From Anoplopoma fimbria (taxonomy: Eukaryota; Chordata; Actinopteri; Perciformes; Anoplopomatidae): 64,000 nt of DNA. Below the pieces are notes generated by a model that was not told the origin of the DNA, did no database searches, and saw only the letters and a list, made by a program, of their open reading frames with translations. Shown piece after piece: positions 27,061-39,760 of this stretch (positions are counted from its first letter, which is position 1; each line of letters opens with the position of its first letter). The position numbers were made by a program, and so were the translations under genes. The stretch spans positions 8,322,448 through 8,386,447 of the forward strand of contig NC_072453.1 in NCBI RefSeq assembly GCF_027596085.1, read 5' to 3'.

Positions 27061-27356
27061 TTAAAGCGCAGCCATGGGAAAAAGAACATGGAAACATATT
27101 TTGGAAAATGAAGCATGTCCACCCACAGAGGTGAGCAGCAAACTGAGCAGGACTTTGGAGGACAGGATGATGATTTTGGAAACCACAATCTGAAACCCTC
27201 CATATTTTCTGTACGACACCAACACACATGGACACGCAAAGAAAAAATAACACGCACACAAACAGAGATGTAACAGCAGGCTCATTGTAACTCACTGTAC
27301 TGCTGTGTTCACACCAAACACCAAGTGAACTTGTGATGCTCCGTCAGTTTGACCCG

Positions 27357-27830
27357 TAGACTGTATATAAGAAGTGGACGGAGTCATAGTGATGTCACCC
27401 ATTGGTTTATGGACTGCCTGTTTTGAAGCCTAGAGTTTGGCAATTTCGCTCTTGTCTTCTTGCATTACCGCCATCGCAATGTTGAAATGCGGAGGAGTGA
27501 CGTAAAGACGTCAGCGACCTGTAAATCACAGTAGGCCCCGCCCTAAAGCATACCCTGCTTTATGGTCTATTTGACTCTAAATGGAGCATAATTTACTAAA
27601 TGAACATCATGCTGTATTGAAGAAGACTTGAACCTAGGGATTGAGACCATAAGCTCATGTTTACAATGTTTACTGAGGGAATAAATCAAGAGAGAAGTAG
27701 AGTCATTTTCTCATAGACTTCTATACAATCAGAGGAGTCGCCCCCTGATGGTCAGTAGAGAGAATGCACGTTTTAAGACACTTCTGCATTGGATTAAATT
27801 GTCAGAACCTGAGGTTGCCACCTGGTTTGA
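27357..27830 (+). mobile_element. Dispersed repeat, copy 2 (family shared with 24606-25135)
   Basis: The same orientation and order of blocks as copy 1, from TAGACTGTATATAAGAAGTGG to GAGGTTGCCACCTGG. It keeps the internal segment CCCCCTGATGGTCAGTAGAG that copy 1 lacks. The element carries no open frame of note. Confidence 0.75.
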
Positions 27831-28639
27831 CCACAGGATCCGGGTCTAGAAGCGGTGGAGAGGAGGAAGAGCTTACCTCAACAACGTTTGATCAACCATG
27901 ATCTAAAAGAAACACTGTTGCTGCTTGGTGCATGTTGTGGATAAATTGGGAAATGGTTAGTTTCTCAATTTAATCTAGAAGAACTTGAATGTTATGAACC
28001 ATAAATCTCCAACCCATCCCTCATAAGGGTTTAATGTGCAGATGTGTTACATACTTTCCATAGAATGTCTTTTGTAAGGTCATCTTGTGTTTTCTGGGTA
28101 AAATCTTGATTGTAGTGCAGTAAAAAGTACATTATCGTCCCTGAAATTTAGTGGAGCAGATGTTATTTTTGCAAGTAAAGTACCTCCAGTTTGCAATACA
28201 GTATCAAGTACAATCCAAGAAACACAAACCTCTCTACGGATCCAGAGGGGTAGCGTAGGGACACACGCTCAAACATTACACAACGCCGCCGGATCAAGGC
28301 ACACACACCTTCATCTTCCTCCTCTTCACTTCCACCCTGTCAAATTACCAGCGTGTTCTTAGGAGTGTCGGGCCGACGTTGGAGAGCTTGATTGAGGGGC
28401 TTCCGAGAATTCTCTGTCTTTGTTGTGCAGCTTCCCCGACGCACAGCAGCCGGAGGTAATGGCTTTAGCAGGGGCAGGTACACAAAGCTCTAGTGGCCAC
28501 AAACCGGAGCTGGACAAACTTTACTGTTGACATCTGGAATTTCTTTCCTCCCTTTCTTTTTTTTTTGTATTTTCCTCCTCCTCTTCCCCCCACCCCCTTT
28601 TTTTGATTGAGGGCTGACTCACTCGGTTCAGTATCCATC

Positions 28640-28890
28640 ATCGTAAAAGCGTCATCCGGCTAAATATAGACTTTTGTTTTTTCTCCTGCCTGCATATTTT
28701 AACCGCACATGATATCATGCCCTCCTCCGCTGTTGGCTTGGCCGCGCACTGAACCTCTGCAGGGTTTCACATACACACACAGGGTAATTATCATAATGGA
28801 GGCTGTCACTGGTAATTAATCTCCCATCACAGATACTTTGGGTCTTATCATTCTCTCGTCTGCTGTGGCTTTGACTTTGAATTAATTACT
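28640..28890. promoter_or_regulatory. Candidate enhancer-like element with MEF2 and homeodomain motifs
   Basis: A perfect MEF2 consensus CTAAATATAG lies at 28660-28669. Three TAATTA cores lie at 28785-28790, 28813-28818 and 28883-28888 in otherwise unique-looking sequence about 11 kb upstream of meox1. The arrangement is typical of vertebrate developmental enhancers, but only motif content is seen; no conservation data are available. Confidence 0.35.
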
Positions 28891-28995
28891 CTAAAACTAA
28901 AAAAAGACAAAAATGTTGTGCTCAGACATTGTCATTATAGAGTGGATCATTCCAGTGGCAATCCATTACATGTTTTGACTTGTCTAAGATAAATA

Positions 28996-29221
28996 CAGTA
29001 CCAGTCAAAAGTTTGGACACACCTTCTCATTCAATGGTTTTTCTTTATTTTTATTTGTTTCTACATTGTAGATTAATATTGAAGACATCCAAACTATGAA
29101 GGAACACATATGGAATTATGTGGTAAACAACAAATGCTCAACAAACCAGAATATGTTTTATATTTTAGATTCTTCAAAGAAGTTGAATGAGAAGGTGTGT
29201 CCAAACTTTTGACTGCTACTG
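28996..29221 (+). mobile_element. Tc1/mariner-type MITE (internally deleted Tc1-like element)
   Basis: The terminal inverted repeats at 28996-29034 and 29183-29221 are 39 bp and differ at one base; each begins CAGTACCAGTCAAAAGTTTG or its near complement. A TA flanks the left end, as expected for Tc1 insertion; the right flank is now TG. The interior (about 150 bp) matches the subterminal parts I know from fish Tc1-like transposons, joined after loss of the transposase gene. The copy is non-autonomous. Confidence 0.93.
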
Positions 29222-29229
29222 TGTGCTGC

Positions 29230-31080
29230 TCTTATTATTGCACTGCAGTGATCATGTCTATAATTCAGTCTCATGTCTTAGAATATAAAGATTTTTGATT
29301 TTTTCAACTATTGTTTTCTTCCTCTTTCTCATGTTTCTTAGCACCCTCCAAAAATCCACACACTTCAGAAGATGAGGAGCCAATCAGCTGAAAGGCCTCC
29401 AGCTGTTCAAAATACAGGGTGAGGGTGTAATCAAATGTTTTCTGAATAATGTTCAAGGCTATAAATAATTCAGATTACATGTAAAAGGATTACAGTTAGT
29501 TGGTTGTAATTGGTATGGATGAAAGCTCTGGAAAAAATTGGTGTACCCTTGATTTGGGATTGGTTTATGAAATCTTTAAAGATAATCCCAATTAGAAGCA
29601 ATTTAACAAAAATATATATAACTTCACTTCACAAGGAGATTTGGTTGGTATTGGTTGGAAATTATTGCTTTCTCAAAACTAAGGTGACTAAGGAGATTTT
29701 TAAATGTAAAAAAAAGACAGCAGGACACAAATATAACACAGATCTGCACATGTACAGTATTTAAAGTTGCAAGATCCGACACACATAAACAGAAAGGCAA
29801 ACAGGATGCAGACAGGACTCCCCCTCTCTGGTTCTCCTGCCTCCCTCCTTTTACAGGAATCACTTGAGGAAAGATTAAAAAAAGATATATTTACCTACAA
29901 CACTGCTGGTAAAATAAATCACTGTCGCTCAAAGGAAGGGATGTGCAGTGAAATGATGTATGTGAGGACGTCTGTACTCCCGTTATGGTTATGTTCCTTT
30001 CCTTTCTCTGTGTTTATGCCTGAAGATTTTTTAAACCACATGTGGGTGTTTGCTTGAAGGGTGCTTTCTTTTTTGTGTGTTCTTGCATTCATATATGAAA
30101 ATGTTCTTACTTATCCACTAACTTTATAATTGCTTTTCTCTGAGACAACCATTTCCAACGGGGGAACTGAAGCCAGTGTATCCAGTGGGAGACCAGACCA
30201 TCTCCGCTTCTCCAAACTGGGAGTGAACCGATTTCCATCTCCCTTTAGTAATACACTGCCAATGGATAAGAACCTCATACAACCCCATTTTGAAAGACCC
30301 GAACTATCTCTTTAATGTCTATGCTACAGGGTGAAGTGCAGGGTAGCAACAATGAATCGATGAAATCAATCATAAAAAATCATTTAATTATCCATACGTT
30401 GAGTCGGAGAACCCGTTACATCATTTCAAGGAAAGAAAAAACCCACCAAACATTTAAACATGGCGGAGGCGGAGAAAACTGTTTGACCTAAATCATCTCT
30501 AGTATGGCACACATTCAACTTTTGCATTTTGAAGTGAGGAATTATTCTTTTCCGTTTATCTAGAATTCTGTGTTTGTACGTGAATTATGATCCAGCTTGA
30601 ATGGTCTGTTAAGGCTAAGTTTTTATAAATATTGCATGATGAGTGTATTTAGCCAGCTCGCTAAAGACAGAGCTAGTATAGCTAACGTTATAGTCTAGCA
30701 CGCTAATTAATCTATTCACACTTTACACTTATGGAAATTTAATGGTTTAGTCCTTTCAAAGTGTTATTTGCTGAACTGTTATGTTTTTAAGTGAGCTAGA
30801 ACAAATTGCATTGTTAGGAGGATATCATATATATATTAAATTCATGTGTGCTGTATGCATTAACTGGTCTTTACATAAGCTATTATTAACTAAAACAACA
30901 AGGCGTGTATTTAGTTTAATCTAAGTTCTGCTATAATGCATTTCAATGTCTTTCTCATTTCAGAAAAAAACAATTCACCATGAGTGAAAACTTGTTTTGA
31001 CAGATAGTTCCCTAAACATGCTGCACTTTATTGAAAAAACAAGCAACATGTTGTACAGCAAACATTTAGGTATGTTATTT
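29230..31080. other. Intergenic DNA, no gene recognised
   Basis: AT-rich with short frames only. No tandem repeats of note, no RNA gene and no recognisable mobile element. Confidence 0.5.
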
Positions 31081-31084
31081 GTGT

Positions 31085-31197
31085 TAATATTTCAAATATT
31101 GTTGATTAGAAAGAAAAATGAGTTTTGATTTTTTTTAATCAGATTTATCAACAGATTAATCAACTATCCAATATATTTGTTGGTTGCAGCCCTTATG
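31085..31197. mobile_element. Possible terminal fragment of a GGGCTGCA-type dispersed element
   Basis: The segment with AACAGATTAATCAACTAT, ending TTGGTTGCAGCCCT, resembles the end of short fish elements whose termini read AGGGCTGCAACTAA followed by repeated GATTAAT motifs. A related but opposite end appears in meox1 intron 2 (47497). Assignment is from memory of the pattern and is uncertain. Confidence 0.35.
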
Positions 31198-31555
31198 TAG
31201 TGTGTGTGCTCACATGTGTTGTCGTCGTCCTTGCGTGTGAACAGCTCCATTCTTCTGCTCGGCTGAACCGCTCCACGTCGAGCATTAGGGAGTCGGAGCC
31301 CCTGGGCCTCGGGAGTGTAAACCCCAAAGAGTCTGTCCAGTGATTGAGGAAATGTTTGGCCCAGCGAGTTTTGCTCCCTTTTGAGGTGTTTGTTGGCCGA
31401 GGCTGATCCTGACAACCCTCCAGGGAGCGCACTCAGTTGGCCTCTTCAAAGAGCCCCAGCTCCCAAAGCAGGAAGTCCAGCCCTGCGCTGCTTGGAAACA
31501 AGATGAGGCAGACAGGAAGGAAGGTAATCCATGAACACGCAATAGTGCTACTGTC

Positions 31556-31560
<5 letters not shown>

Positions 31561-31649
<89 letters not shown>
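31561..31649 (+). repeat. (AC)n microsatellite
   Basis: An 89-base perfect dinucleotide run, the longest perfect CA tract in the window. Confidence 0.95.
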
Positions 31650-31651
<2 letters not shown>

Positions 31652-33229
31652 AGGCACACGATCAGGGCCTCCTGACACCCACAAAAACATGGGTATTCCT
31701 CGGACCCCACAGACATTTAGCTTGATTTATCTTGTGTTTCGAGCTGTTGAATAGTCAAGGTGATCACCAGCAGCTCGGAGTAGATGATCCTGGTTTCCTG
31801 TAGTGCAGCTTTTTTTTTTTTTTGGTGTGTGCGTGCAAAACACTCTTAAAGATCACAATTCAAAGCAGCTTTGCCGCAAAAAGCAGCACACAGGCTCTGT
31901 GGTCAGATTCTTACCTTCTAGAATAACCTGACATTTGAATGGACTTTTGGTCGGCGCTATCAAACATGATGGATGGGAGGTTAGTGTTTGGGGCTGGATT
32001 GATTTATTTGTCTCTAGCCAAAGTACAAAAACACATCAGTTGCACATTATTGGAAGCAAGTGAATGAATCATTCTGTTCTTCATGGCAGTACATTTGCAT
32101 CCTGCTAAGCTGTTGCTCACAACAGCTACACTTCAGAAAAAATTGATGACTAGATTTATACGGAAGAATAAGACAAACAGGATTTAAGGTTTAAAAACGA
32201 GCTCCTGTTTTCGAATACATATGGAAATTATGAAAGCCACTAATCCAATCATTGTCTTAAATATAAAAAAACACCTTTGTCCTTAAGGAGACTTTTATGT
32301 GAGTGAGGGTTTGGGTTTATTTCAGCTGTTCCAACTTAAACCACCACTAGAGAGCAGTCTTCAGTTGTTTTTCCATGAGTGAAGCATGAACTCGTACCCG
32401 CGGCCCACAGCTGAGGGAGAATGTGGCTGGAACTGAAGTCTGATGTTGTTGCCAATGAAATCAGTAGCACGGCTCCTCAGTCTGGAGCTGCTCATATGTA
32501 ACAGTATGTGGTAATATTGTGGAAGCGGGGAAATTAGTTTCTGTGGTGTGGTGTCGGTGAGGTAGAGATTAGCTTGTTTTCATAGTTGTAACATGACTCA
32601 ACACGCTGTAGCTGCAGACCTATAATATAAGTCCAGACAACATGTTGGGCTCGGTTTATTGAGAATTGAGAAATTACACTTATTAGGTGCAGAAACAAGA
32701 AGAGCAGTTTATTCTTGAAACCGCCATGTTTTGACCGAGCTCACTTTTAATCCAAGTATTTCACATATTTTCTTTTTGAAACATTTGCCATTTAATAAAA
32801 GTTAATACATTCCCAGTGGTTGTTTAAACTTGACTTTTTAAGATAATAATATTAGTGGAATATCAACTCATACTTTGCACGAACTCAAGTTAAAGTTTCA
32901 CTAGACGACATCATCTTCCTTTCTATCCCTCATAAACAATTTTTAATGTGGAAACTATTTTTTACCATTGGTGTCTCAGTGAAAGTCCATTCTGATGAGT
33001 TGTTTAACTAAAATAAGACATGCATCAGTTTGTATTCACACCTTCCCCCAAAAGGTTTAGTTGGCTATTAAAGACTGAGTTGCACTACGAACAAGAAAAG
33101 ACACTCAATTTAATCATTTCTGCTCCAAAGCAGTCGCTAAATGTGGTTATAATCAATATTGTTATATTAACAATGGATGGCATGACTGCAACTCTGCAGT
33201 TTCTCTCTATTTATTTTTGTCTCTCTATG

Positions 33230-33440
33230 CAGCGTGTCAGGGACTTTCAGTTTGACATAAACATAGTGGAGCATTTAGGAGCTACAGAGACAGATATTTC
33301 TCTCAAGAGTTGGTGGAGAGCAGAAAGAAGAGTGAATATTTGATTTGCATTTATTTACACAAACTTGACTCTAAATGAATGCTAATCTTGTGCTGTTTGC
33401 TAACAGGTGATAATATATTATGTTGTGTTTACAGCTTGTT
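33230..33440 (+). mobile_element. Degenerate relative of the 56.8-kb MITE
   Basis: Blocks such as GAGACAGATATTTCTCTCAA, GAGTTGGTGGAGA, GAGTGAATATTTGA and TGTGTTTACAGCTTGTTTC appear in the same order in the copy at 49.5-49.9 kb, and in part at 56.8 kb. Terminal repeats are not intact. Confidence 0.5.
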
Positions 33441-33805
33441 TCTTCTTCATTAAAGTGACCAACAAGTCAGTTATTTCAGGTTTAAAGTAAATCTGTTTTT
33501 TGGGGTAACACAAGTAAATCACTTAAAGTGACCCGCTGATGGACGTTGTCTTTCTTAGACCTCCATGCTCTCGCTATTATTTACTTATAAGAATGATCCA
33601 AAGCCAGAATTTTTCACACTGATATGTTGTGGTGTAAATCTGGCTTTAACCTTCAAGAATTGGACTCTGAAAATCTGTGGAAAAATGGTAAACAACTTCA
33701 CAATAGGGAGATGATGAGAGGTCGAAGCTATAATATTCCCTCACAATAGCGAGAAACTGTTGCCAACATCTGAATCCAATCATATGTGATCATATGTGAT
33801 TATTA

Positions 33806-33810
<5 letters not shown>

Positions 33811-33841
<31 letters not shown>
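33811..33841 (+). repeat. (TG)n microsatellite
   Basis: A 31-base dinucleotide run, preceded by a duplicated ATCATATGTG unit (about 33779-33798). Confidence 0.95.
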
Positions 33842-33844
<3 letters not shown>

Positions 33845-36128
33845 CTCCCTTTTCTCCCTCCTACACACATGTATAAATGCTTTAATGCTAGCAGACAATA
33901 TATTTTAAAGCCCAATCAGCAGATATTTTGCAGATTATTCCTTCATTCTGGTGTAATACCTGGACAAAAATAGTTCCTAAGATGGATCGTTCAGTCAGTC
34001 AGACATCCAGAACTTTTATATAAATCTCAGAGCCAAGTCTTTGCAGCAGAACTATTAGTAACTGTTGAGCCAAGCATTACATTGCTTTAGAGAATCATCA
34101 TTGTTTGGTGCTTTTTTTAAAACATATATGCACCATTTGTTAATCAGTTAACACTAATTTCATTTGCTGGCTTGGCTGACTTTTTCATTTATTCAGACCG
34201 TAAACACCCTCCTACTTTTTAAGTTCTCAGAGTGCTGGCAGCATCCGTCTCTCTTTTGGCTCTGCAGCCTCAGAACCCAGTCCATTTGTCAAAGCAGCAG
34301 CTATCACTTCGCCAACACTGCTAATGACTTTAGGTAATACTGTTGGCAACTGAAAGACTAAAATGCACACCATCCATTTCGCCCACGTCTCTCAATGCCT
34401 GAGGCTGTTTATACGGCCTATTGTGCGTTTATAAATTGTTGTTGAAACAGGTTGAGCATGAGTAACCACTTCCAGATATTCCTCAGTTTTTCCTTGTTTA
34501 AATTACACTTCATGAGAGACAGTTCATGCAGAAAATAAGGATCGTGGTCCACATAAACATTACACATTTCATTGCACATACGGTTGTATGAGGTATGAGT
34601 GTTGACGGTTATCGTACCGTGTAGATTCGCTTATCGGGGGGAAAAAATGACATGAGTTCATTTTTGTGAAGTTTAAGCTACAGACAGGAGGAGTCTGGCT
34701 GCAAAGTTTCTGTAAATTGTTAAAAAATCATCATTTTAAAAACTCACAGCTGATGTTATTTTTCATTTAGTAGTTCATTTAACACAGCTATGATGCTGCT
34801 AACATGCTTTAGTTAAATAACACGATTTCTTTTTAACAGGCTTATAATTCTGTTCTCATTCCTTTAAGGGACGTTGTAACTAATAATAATGATAATACTG
34901 TGAAACCCTAATATTTTCTGAGACAGTTATCGCACCGTGAGAACGCTACAACCCTAATTGTCTGATATAATTACACGTTATACATAGCTTTATATTCATA
35001 ATAATACATTATTTGGCTTAAATGCACATTTACTCTAAAGAATAAGGTTTTACATGCATAAAAATGACCTTTTAAATATGGTGCAATGAGTGTAAACTAG
35101 CGAGCATTTGGAGACCAGCTACAACTTATCAGATACTCATGGTGTGAAACATTATGCATTAATACAACTGTTAAAGAAACAGCTCCTCAGAATGAGAACT
35201 CTGAAGTGTTGGTTTTTGTAGCGACTTCCAGAAACAAACAAAAAGTCTCAGGTCTGGTCGACTTTGTCTGACCCGCTACCAAAATGATCCAAAAATACAT
35301 TGAACAAATCTAAATCAACTTCTTGTAACGTGCACAAAATTATAATCAGTATAATCACAGCGATTAAAAATATAACGACCCACTCCCTCTCTCTTTCACA
35401 CACAAACAGCTGATTATATTTACTATGTGACCCAACTCTCCCAATATATCGCGATCACATAATTTATATCACAATAAAACCAACACTATCGAATGCAAAT
35501 ACCAAAATACAAACCATAATAAACCTAAATACATTTCTTCACTCCTTTCTGAATTCATTCATGGCTCCTTCAGTATTTTACTGCTTTTACTTCCAGATTT
35601 TTAGCTGAGCAAATGATTGAACACTGTGGCTTAACTGTTGATGAAGTATCATTTATCTTCTGATACTCAGGCAGAGTAGTGCCTCTTCATGCTCTGCTTG
35701 CACAGAAGCTGCTCAGATTTGGTTCTTGGCTGCAACAGCAGGAGTGAAAGAAACCAGCAGTCTTGTTTATTGGCTCCTATCTGTCTGTCAGCTGGGCAGC
35801 AGACTCCATCTCAGTGGCACAAATGTGGAGTGAATTATCTAAACATGAGGCCACAGAGAACCGAGAACAATATCTCTGAATCTCAGAAATTAACATTCGC
35901 TTATTATGTTGCATTTAACTAAAAAAAGTCTCTTTGATTCTCTTTCATCTTCGTCTTTGTCCCATCCCCCCCCCGATCATCTCCGGGACAGTAGCAGAGA
36001 TAAGGGGGCTCCCACAGTCCAGTAAGACCCGGGTAAACGTGGGGTCACGGGGGGTCACGCTGTCAAACACAAAGAGACGGATGGAGATCCCTAATCCTGC
36101 CAGAGTCACGAAGATGGATCATATGAAA

Positions 36129-36168
36129 ACACACACACACACACACACAGTCACACACACACACACAC
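36129..36168 (+). repeat. Interrupted (CA)n microsatellite
   Basis: Two CA runs separated by GT, about 40 bases together. Confidence 0.9.
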
Positions 36169-36303
36169 ATTCATGCATACATATACTCGTAAGCATGAAG
36201 ACGTGCAGATATAAAGACACAGTTTACAAAACTACTATGTATGTGCACATATATACAATCCCTTATTTTTTCTCTATCTCATAATCTGACTTTTGCTCTC
36301 TCT

Positions 36304-36309
36304 CACACA

Positions 36310-36380
<71 letters not shown>
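36304..36380 (+). repeat. (CA)n microsatellite
   Basis: An about 77-base CA tract with one A interruption near the left end. Confidence 0.95.
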
Positions 36381-36382
<2 letters not shown>

Positions 36383-37747
36383 ACACATGCATAGGGGGAT
36401 AGACTGACAGAAACAGGTTGCCGGCAGGGTGAGGGGAGATGTGACTCATGTCCAGCTCATTAATCTGCAGTCTGTGGTGTGTATGACTGAGTGAGAGCTC
36501 ACAGACTCACAGACCAGTTTCCCACACAAACACTGTCATGGTCTTTACTCATCCGGCTCTGTTTTTATTGATTTGATCTTCAATTCTGTTTTACTTTTGC
36601 ACAGAACGTGAATATTACGCGATGAATAAGCAAACTTTATTACTACTTTCAACTTTTACAAAGGCAGCACAGACCAGATCCCCTCTTTCCATTCTGGCCT
36701 TTCACAATAAAAGCCCTAGATATTTACACTTTGTAACTGTTTACTAGAGGGACTTCTATTTCAGTCAGAGCCTTTCACTTAAAGAAAACTCAGTGAAATA
36801 GTTTGCAGTAGTTTAAGCTGTACAACAAACTGTCAGACGCTGCTCTGGGTCAATAGGATCCTGCACAAAACTATTCATATTTCTTATTGAAAAAGTGATG
36901 CAAATGTTACAAATTTGCATCCATGCTAACCTCTTTGGGAGACGCCAATGTTGTTGTGAACGAACAGCCTCCTGTGTAATCTGGTGCATGATAGCTGCTG
37001 GTAGCTCCTCACGGGATGCTCGTTGGTAAGTGATCCGGCTAACTGGACCCAAACGCATAACTTGTGTGATATGTGATCTCAAGATATCGTGGGAATCCAG
37101 CTTCTTTAAATGGTAAACTTTCTGCTGTCAATGGGCCTTTAATTATGTCCAAAAACGTCCCTTTAAGACCAGCTTAGATATACTTAACTGTCCCTAAGGG
37201 GAAACCCTTCTTGGGCAATAGCGCTTCAAACAACTGCAATCAGCTTAAAAAGCCAACAAGACAGTACAGTGTTAGACACGCAGTTGAAAAAAGTTCTAAA
37301 ATGTAAAGAAATATAAATATACATAGGTAAAATCATAAGAGAATCATAAAAGCCATTAATATATAAAACTAGCATTTGCTGGTCAAAAACCTCATATCTC
37401 CATTTGAGCTTTATTTTGGTAGAATATTAATAATATTATGACACATGCAAGTATCTGACAACATATAAAGACACAATTCCAACTTAGATTACTTAAAGTG
37501 ACGGTTTTGGACAAACAGATTTTCCGCCTGGCATCAACGCAATGACTTACCTGTTTTCTAGTTAAGTAGTGTTAAAGATGTTGGTGGTTAAAAAAAACTT
37601 TTTTTGTTTTTACATTTTTGGGCTCTGACCCGAACTCTGTGTGTACGTCCAACAACAATACTCTCACAGAGGAGTGTGTGTGAAGGGACAAAACTCTTTC
37701 TCTCCTATCACTTTCATTTCGACACCCATTACCTCTTTCAGTGAGAC

Positions 37748-37751
<4 letters not shown>

Positions 37752-37821
<70 letters not shown>
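37752..37821 (+). repeat. (CA)n microsatellite
   Basis: An about 70-base CA run, with a further short CA run at about 37844-37856. Confidence 0.95.
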
Positions 37822-37823
<2 letters not shown>

Positions 37824-38026
37824 ACGTATATTTTCACAGCAGACACACACACACACTCTCTAATTTATACTGACACACAGATGGCCCCTGCTCCGACCAC
37901 AAATGCAGTGTAACCTCTGCTCCCTGCGGTGCGGCCAGAGCTCAGGCTGCCAGTAAAAGCGAGGGGATGCTTCATGGCTCAACAATTCGCTGGGTAAATG
38001 GAAAGGGTTTGGTGTGCGACCTCAAA

Positions 38027-38028
<2 letters not shown>

Positions 38029-38064
<36 letters not shown>
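38029..38064 (+). repeat. (CT)n microsatellite
   Basis: A 36-base polypyrimidine dinucleotide run. Confidence 0.95.
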
Positions 38065-38068
<4 letters not shown>

Positions 38069-38461
38069 GACTTTCTCTCTTTTTTCTTTCATTTCCACCC
38101 CTTATAGTTTTGTTGGCTTTCACTTAATCTAAATGTTCTTTTAGTGGCTTCTTTTTTTACTTTAGGGCAGTGGATGTTCACATTAATTTTTTTAATGTCT
38201 TTATATAAGTTCTTTTCCTCTTGTGTTTTTTCTTGAATGAATGTGAGGCAACTGAATGCATCATGTACAAAAGAGGTTCAGCAATACAGTCATTTTAGCT
38301 AATTTTTGGCCCATTTTCTGGCTATTAAAAAGTCACGAGCAGATGTACAAAACAAGTTCTCCCTTTCTCTGAGGTGCACTCTTTATCTCACATTTTCCTC
38401 CTTTCTTATCTAATAGCCTTTATCTCTAAATCTTTATTCCTCGTCTCGATAGAGGTCTGAT

Positions 38462-38490
38462 CCCCCCCCCCCCCCACCCCCCCCACCCCC
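38462..38490 (+). repeat. Poly(C) tract
   Basis: C runs of 14, 8 and 5 separated by single A residues. The minus strand is a quadruplex candidate and the plus strand an i-motif candidate. Confidence 0.9.
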
Positions 38491-38874
38491 TTCTGTCTGA
38501 GAGGTCAGGAGCAAAGTGAGGACACACGAGGAAGACGAACCTCATCTCACAAATATGAGCAGTATGAGGAGAAACTGAGCATTTCTGTAAAGTGTGGTTC
38601 AGTGGGTTTACTGGGTAACGGATACGCTGACATCGAGTCCAAATTTTGGTTTAGCCCAAAAAGGTTTTAATGGTATTAGAGACATTACTTCATGAGGAAG
38701 TGGCTTCTATCGTGAGTAGTCTGCACAGATTAAAAAATCAGTGATCAGAAATTCACATCTCCGTCGATCCAAACGCGGTTAATCCACATGCGATCGCCGT
38801 CACGCACGATTGCTACTGCTGCTTAATATCTCAGACGTTTGGAGCAAGAGGGGCTCCACACAGAGGGACCAAAC

Positions 38875-38887
38875 GGGGGGGGGGGGG
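38875..38887 (+). repeat. Poly(G) tract
   Basis: A 13-base uninterrupted G run. Confidence 0.9.
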
Positions 38888-39071
38888 TAAGCAGAAAATA
38901 TAAGCTTGTGTTTTTGAAATGTGCCTCTGAAATTTCATATTGTGTTTCACTAAAGTGAGAAAACCTCAGGAGGTGTTAGGGCCGGCGCGGCCAATATCAA
39001 ATCCAGTCCCTCTATCACCTCAGAGTTAGAGAAAGTACAGCCAGGTGGATTTGGGTGTGTAGCATTAATGT

Positions 39072-39072
<1 letters not shown>

Positions 39073-39130
<58 letters not shown>
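39073..39130 (+). repeat. (CA)n microsatellite
   Basis: A 58-base perfect CA run about 960 bases upstream of the meox1 start codon. Confidence 0.95.
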
Positions 39131-39135
<5 letters not shown>

Positions 39136-39759
39136 ACAGAAAGTCATAAAAACAAGAAAGAAAAAAGGACTTTTCAGATTGGAGAGGACAGGCGGGGATC
39201 AGGGGTGCAGAGGGAAAGGGTTAGGGTTAACTTTCCTCCAAAGGGTGTCAAAAAAGGAACTAAATTGGGTGTCAGAAAGCGCTAAGGAGCTGAAATGAGT
39301 CGGGGGTCCCCAGCTCTCGTGTGGGTGGGTGCTTGCTTCTATATTTTACAGACAATGTCCCTTTAAAAAAAAAAAGGCCCCGCGTCTGGAAAGCCCATTA
39401 GATGTGCGTATAAAATTTCCCCACCGTGATTAATAGTTGATGAGGCAGGGTTGGTTGGAGGGTACTACCAACATGTGGCCGGCAGGGCTCCTCCTCTGCG
39501 ATCTCACATTTCACTCCATAAACTTGCCACTCTTTCCCACCTATACGTTTAAAAAAAGGAGGAGGGCTCTGCTTGTCAAGAATGCCTTAGAAGAGTTGTG
39601 AAAACAGCCAGCCCGACGAGGGGAGTCATGCAGTTGCGGATGCAGCTCTCCCGTCGAGCCACAAGCCAGTCAGGGAGAGAGAGAGAGGGGTGTGTGAGAG
39701 AGCAGGATAGTGAGGGAAAGTGTGTGAGAGTGTGTCAGGACCGGAGGCTCCAGAGGACG

Positions 39760-39760
<1 letters not shown>

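Larger units (their letters stand above)
25140..27350. other. Intergenic DNA between two copies of a dispersed repeat
   Basis: AT-rich sequence without a supported gene. Contains (GA)n at 26833-26860 and a G-rich block at 27001-27060. Confidence 0.55.
31200..35900. other. Intergenic DNA, no gene recognised
   Basis: Contains the long (CA)n tract (31561-31649), a (TG)n tract (33811-33841), a degenerate MITE-like copy (about 33230-33440) and otherwise AT-rich sequence. The GC-richer piece 31240-31500 has overlapping frames on both strands, none recognisable. Confidence 0.5.
35925..39360. other. Microsatellite-rich upstream region of meox1
   Basis: Within 3.4 kb there are five long dinucleotide tracts and C- and G-homopolymer runs, interspersed with unique sequence. 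No gene is supported; the frames through the CA tracts are artefacts. Confidence 0.6.

Noticed and set aside
31285..31754. Frames with long Cys-Val or His-Thr repeats (also at 17.5, 37.7, 39.1, 44.2, 45.8 and 59.4 kb)
   Set aside because: They come from (CA)n/(GT)n microsatellites, which are open in several frames on both strands.
36813..37082. An 89-codon minus-strand frame considered as an exon
   Set aside because: No recognisable domain or neighbouring exons; left as intergenic.
1..39000. Searched for sost exons (cystine-knot protein), expected upstream by mammalian synteny
   Set aside because: No cystine-knot-like frame was found.
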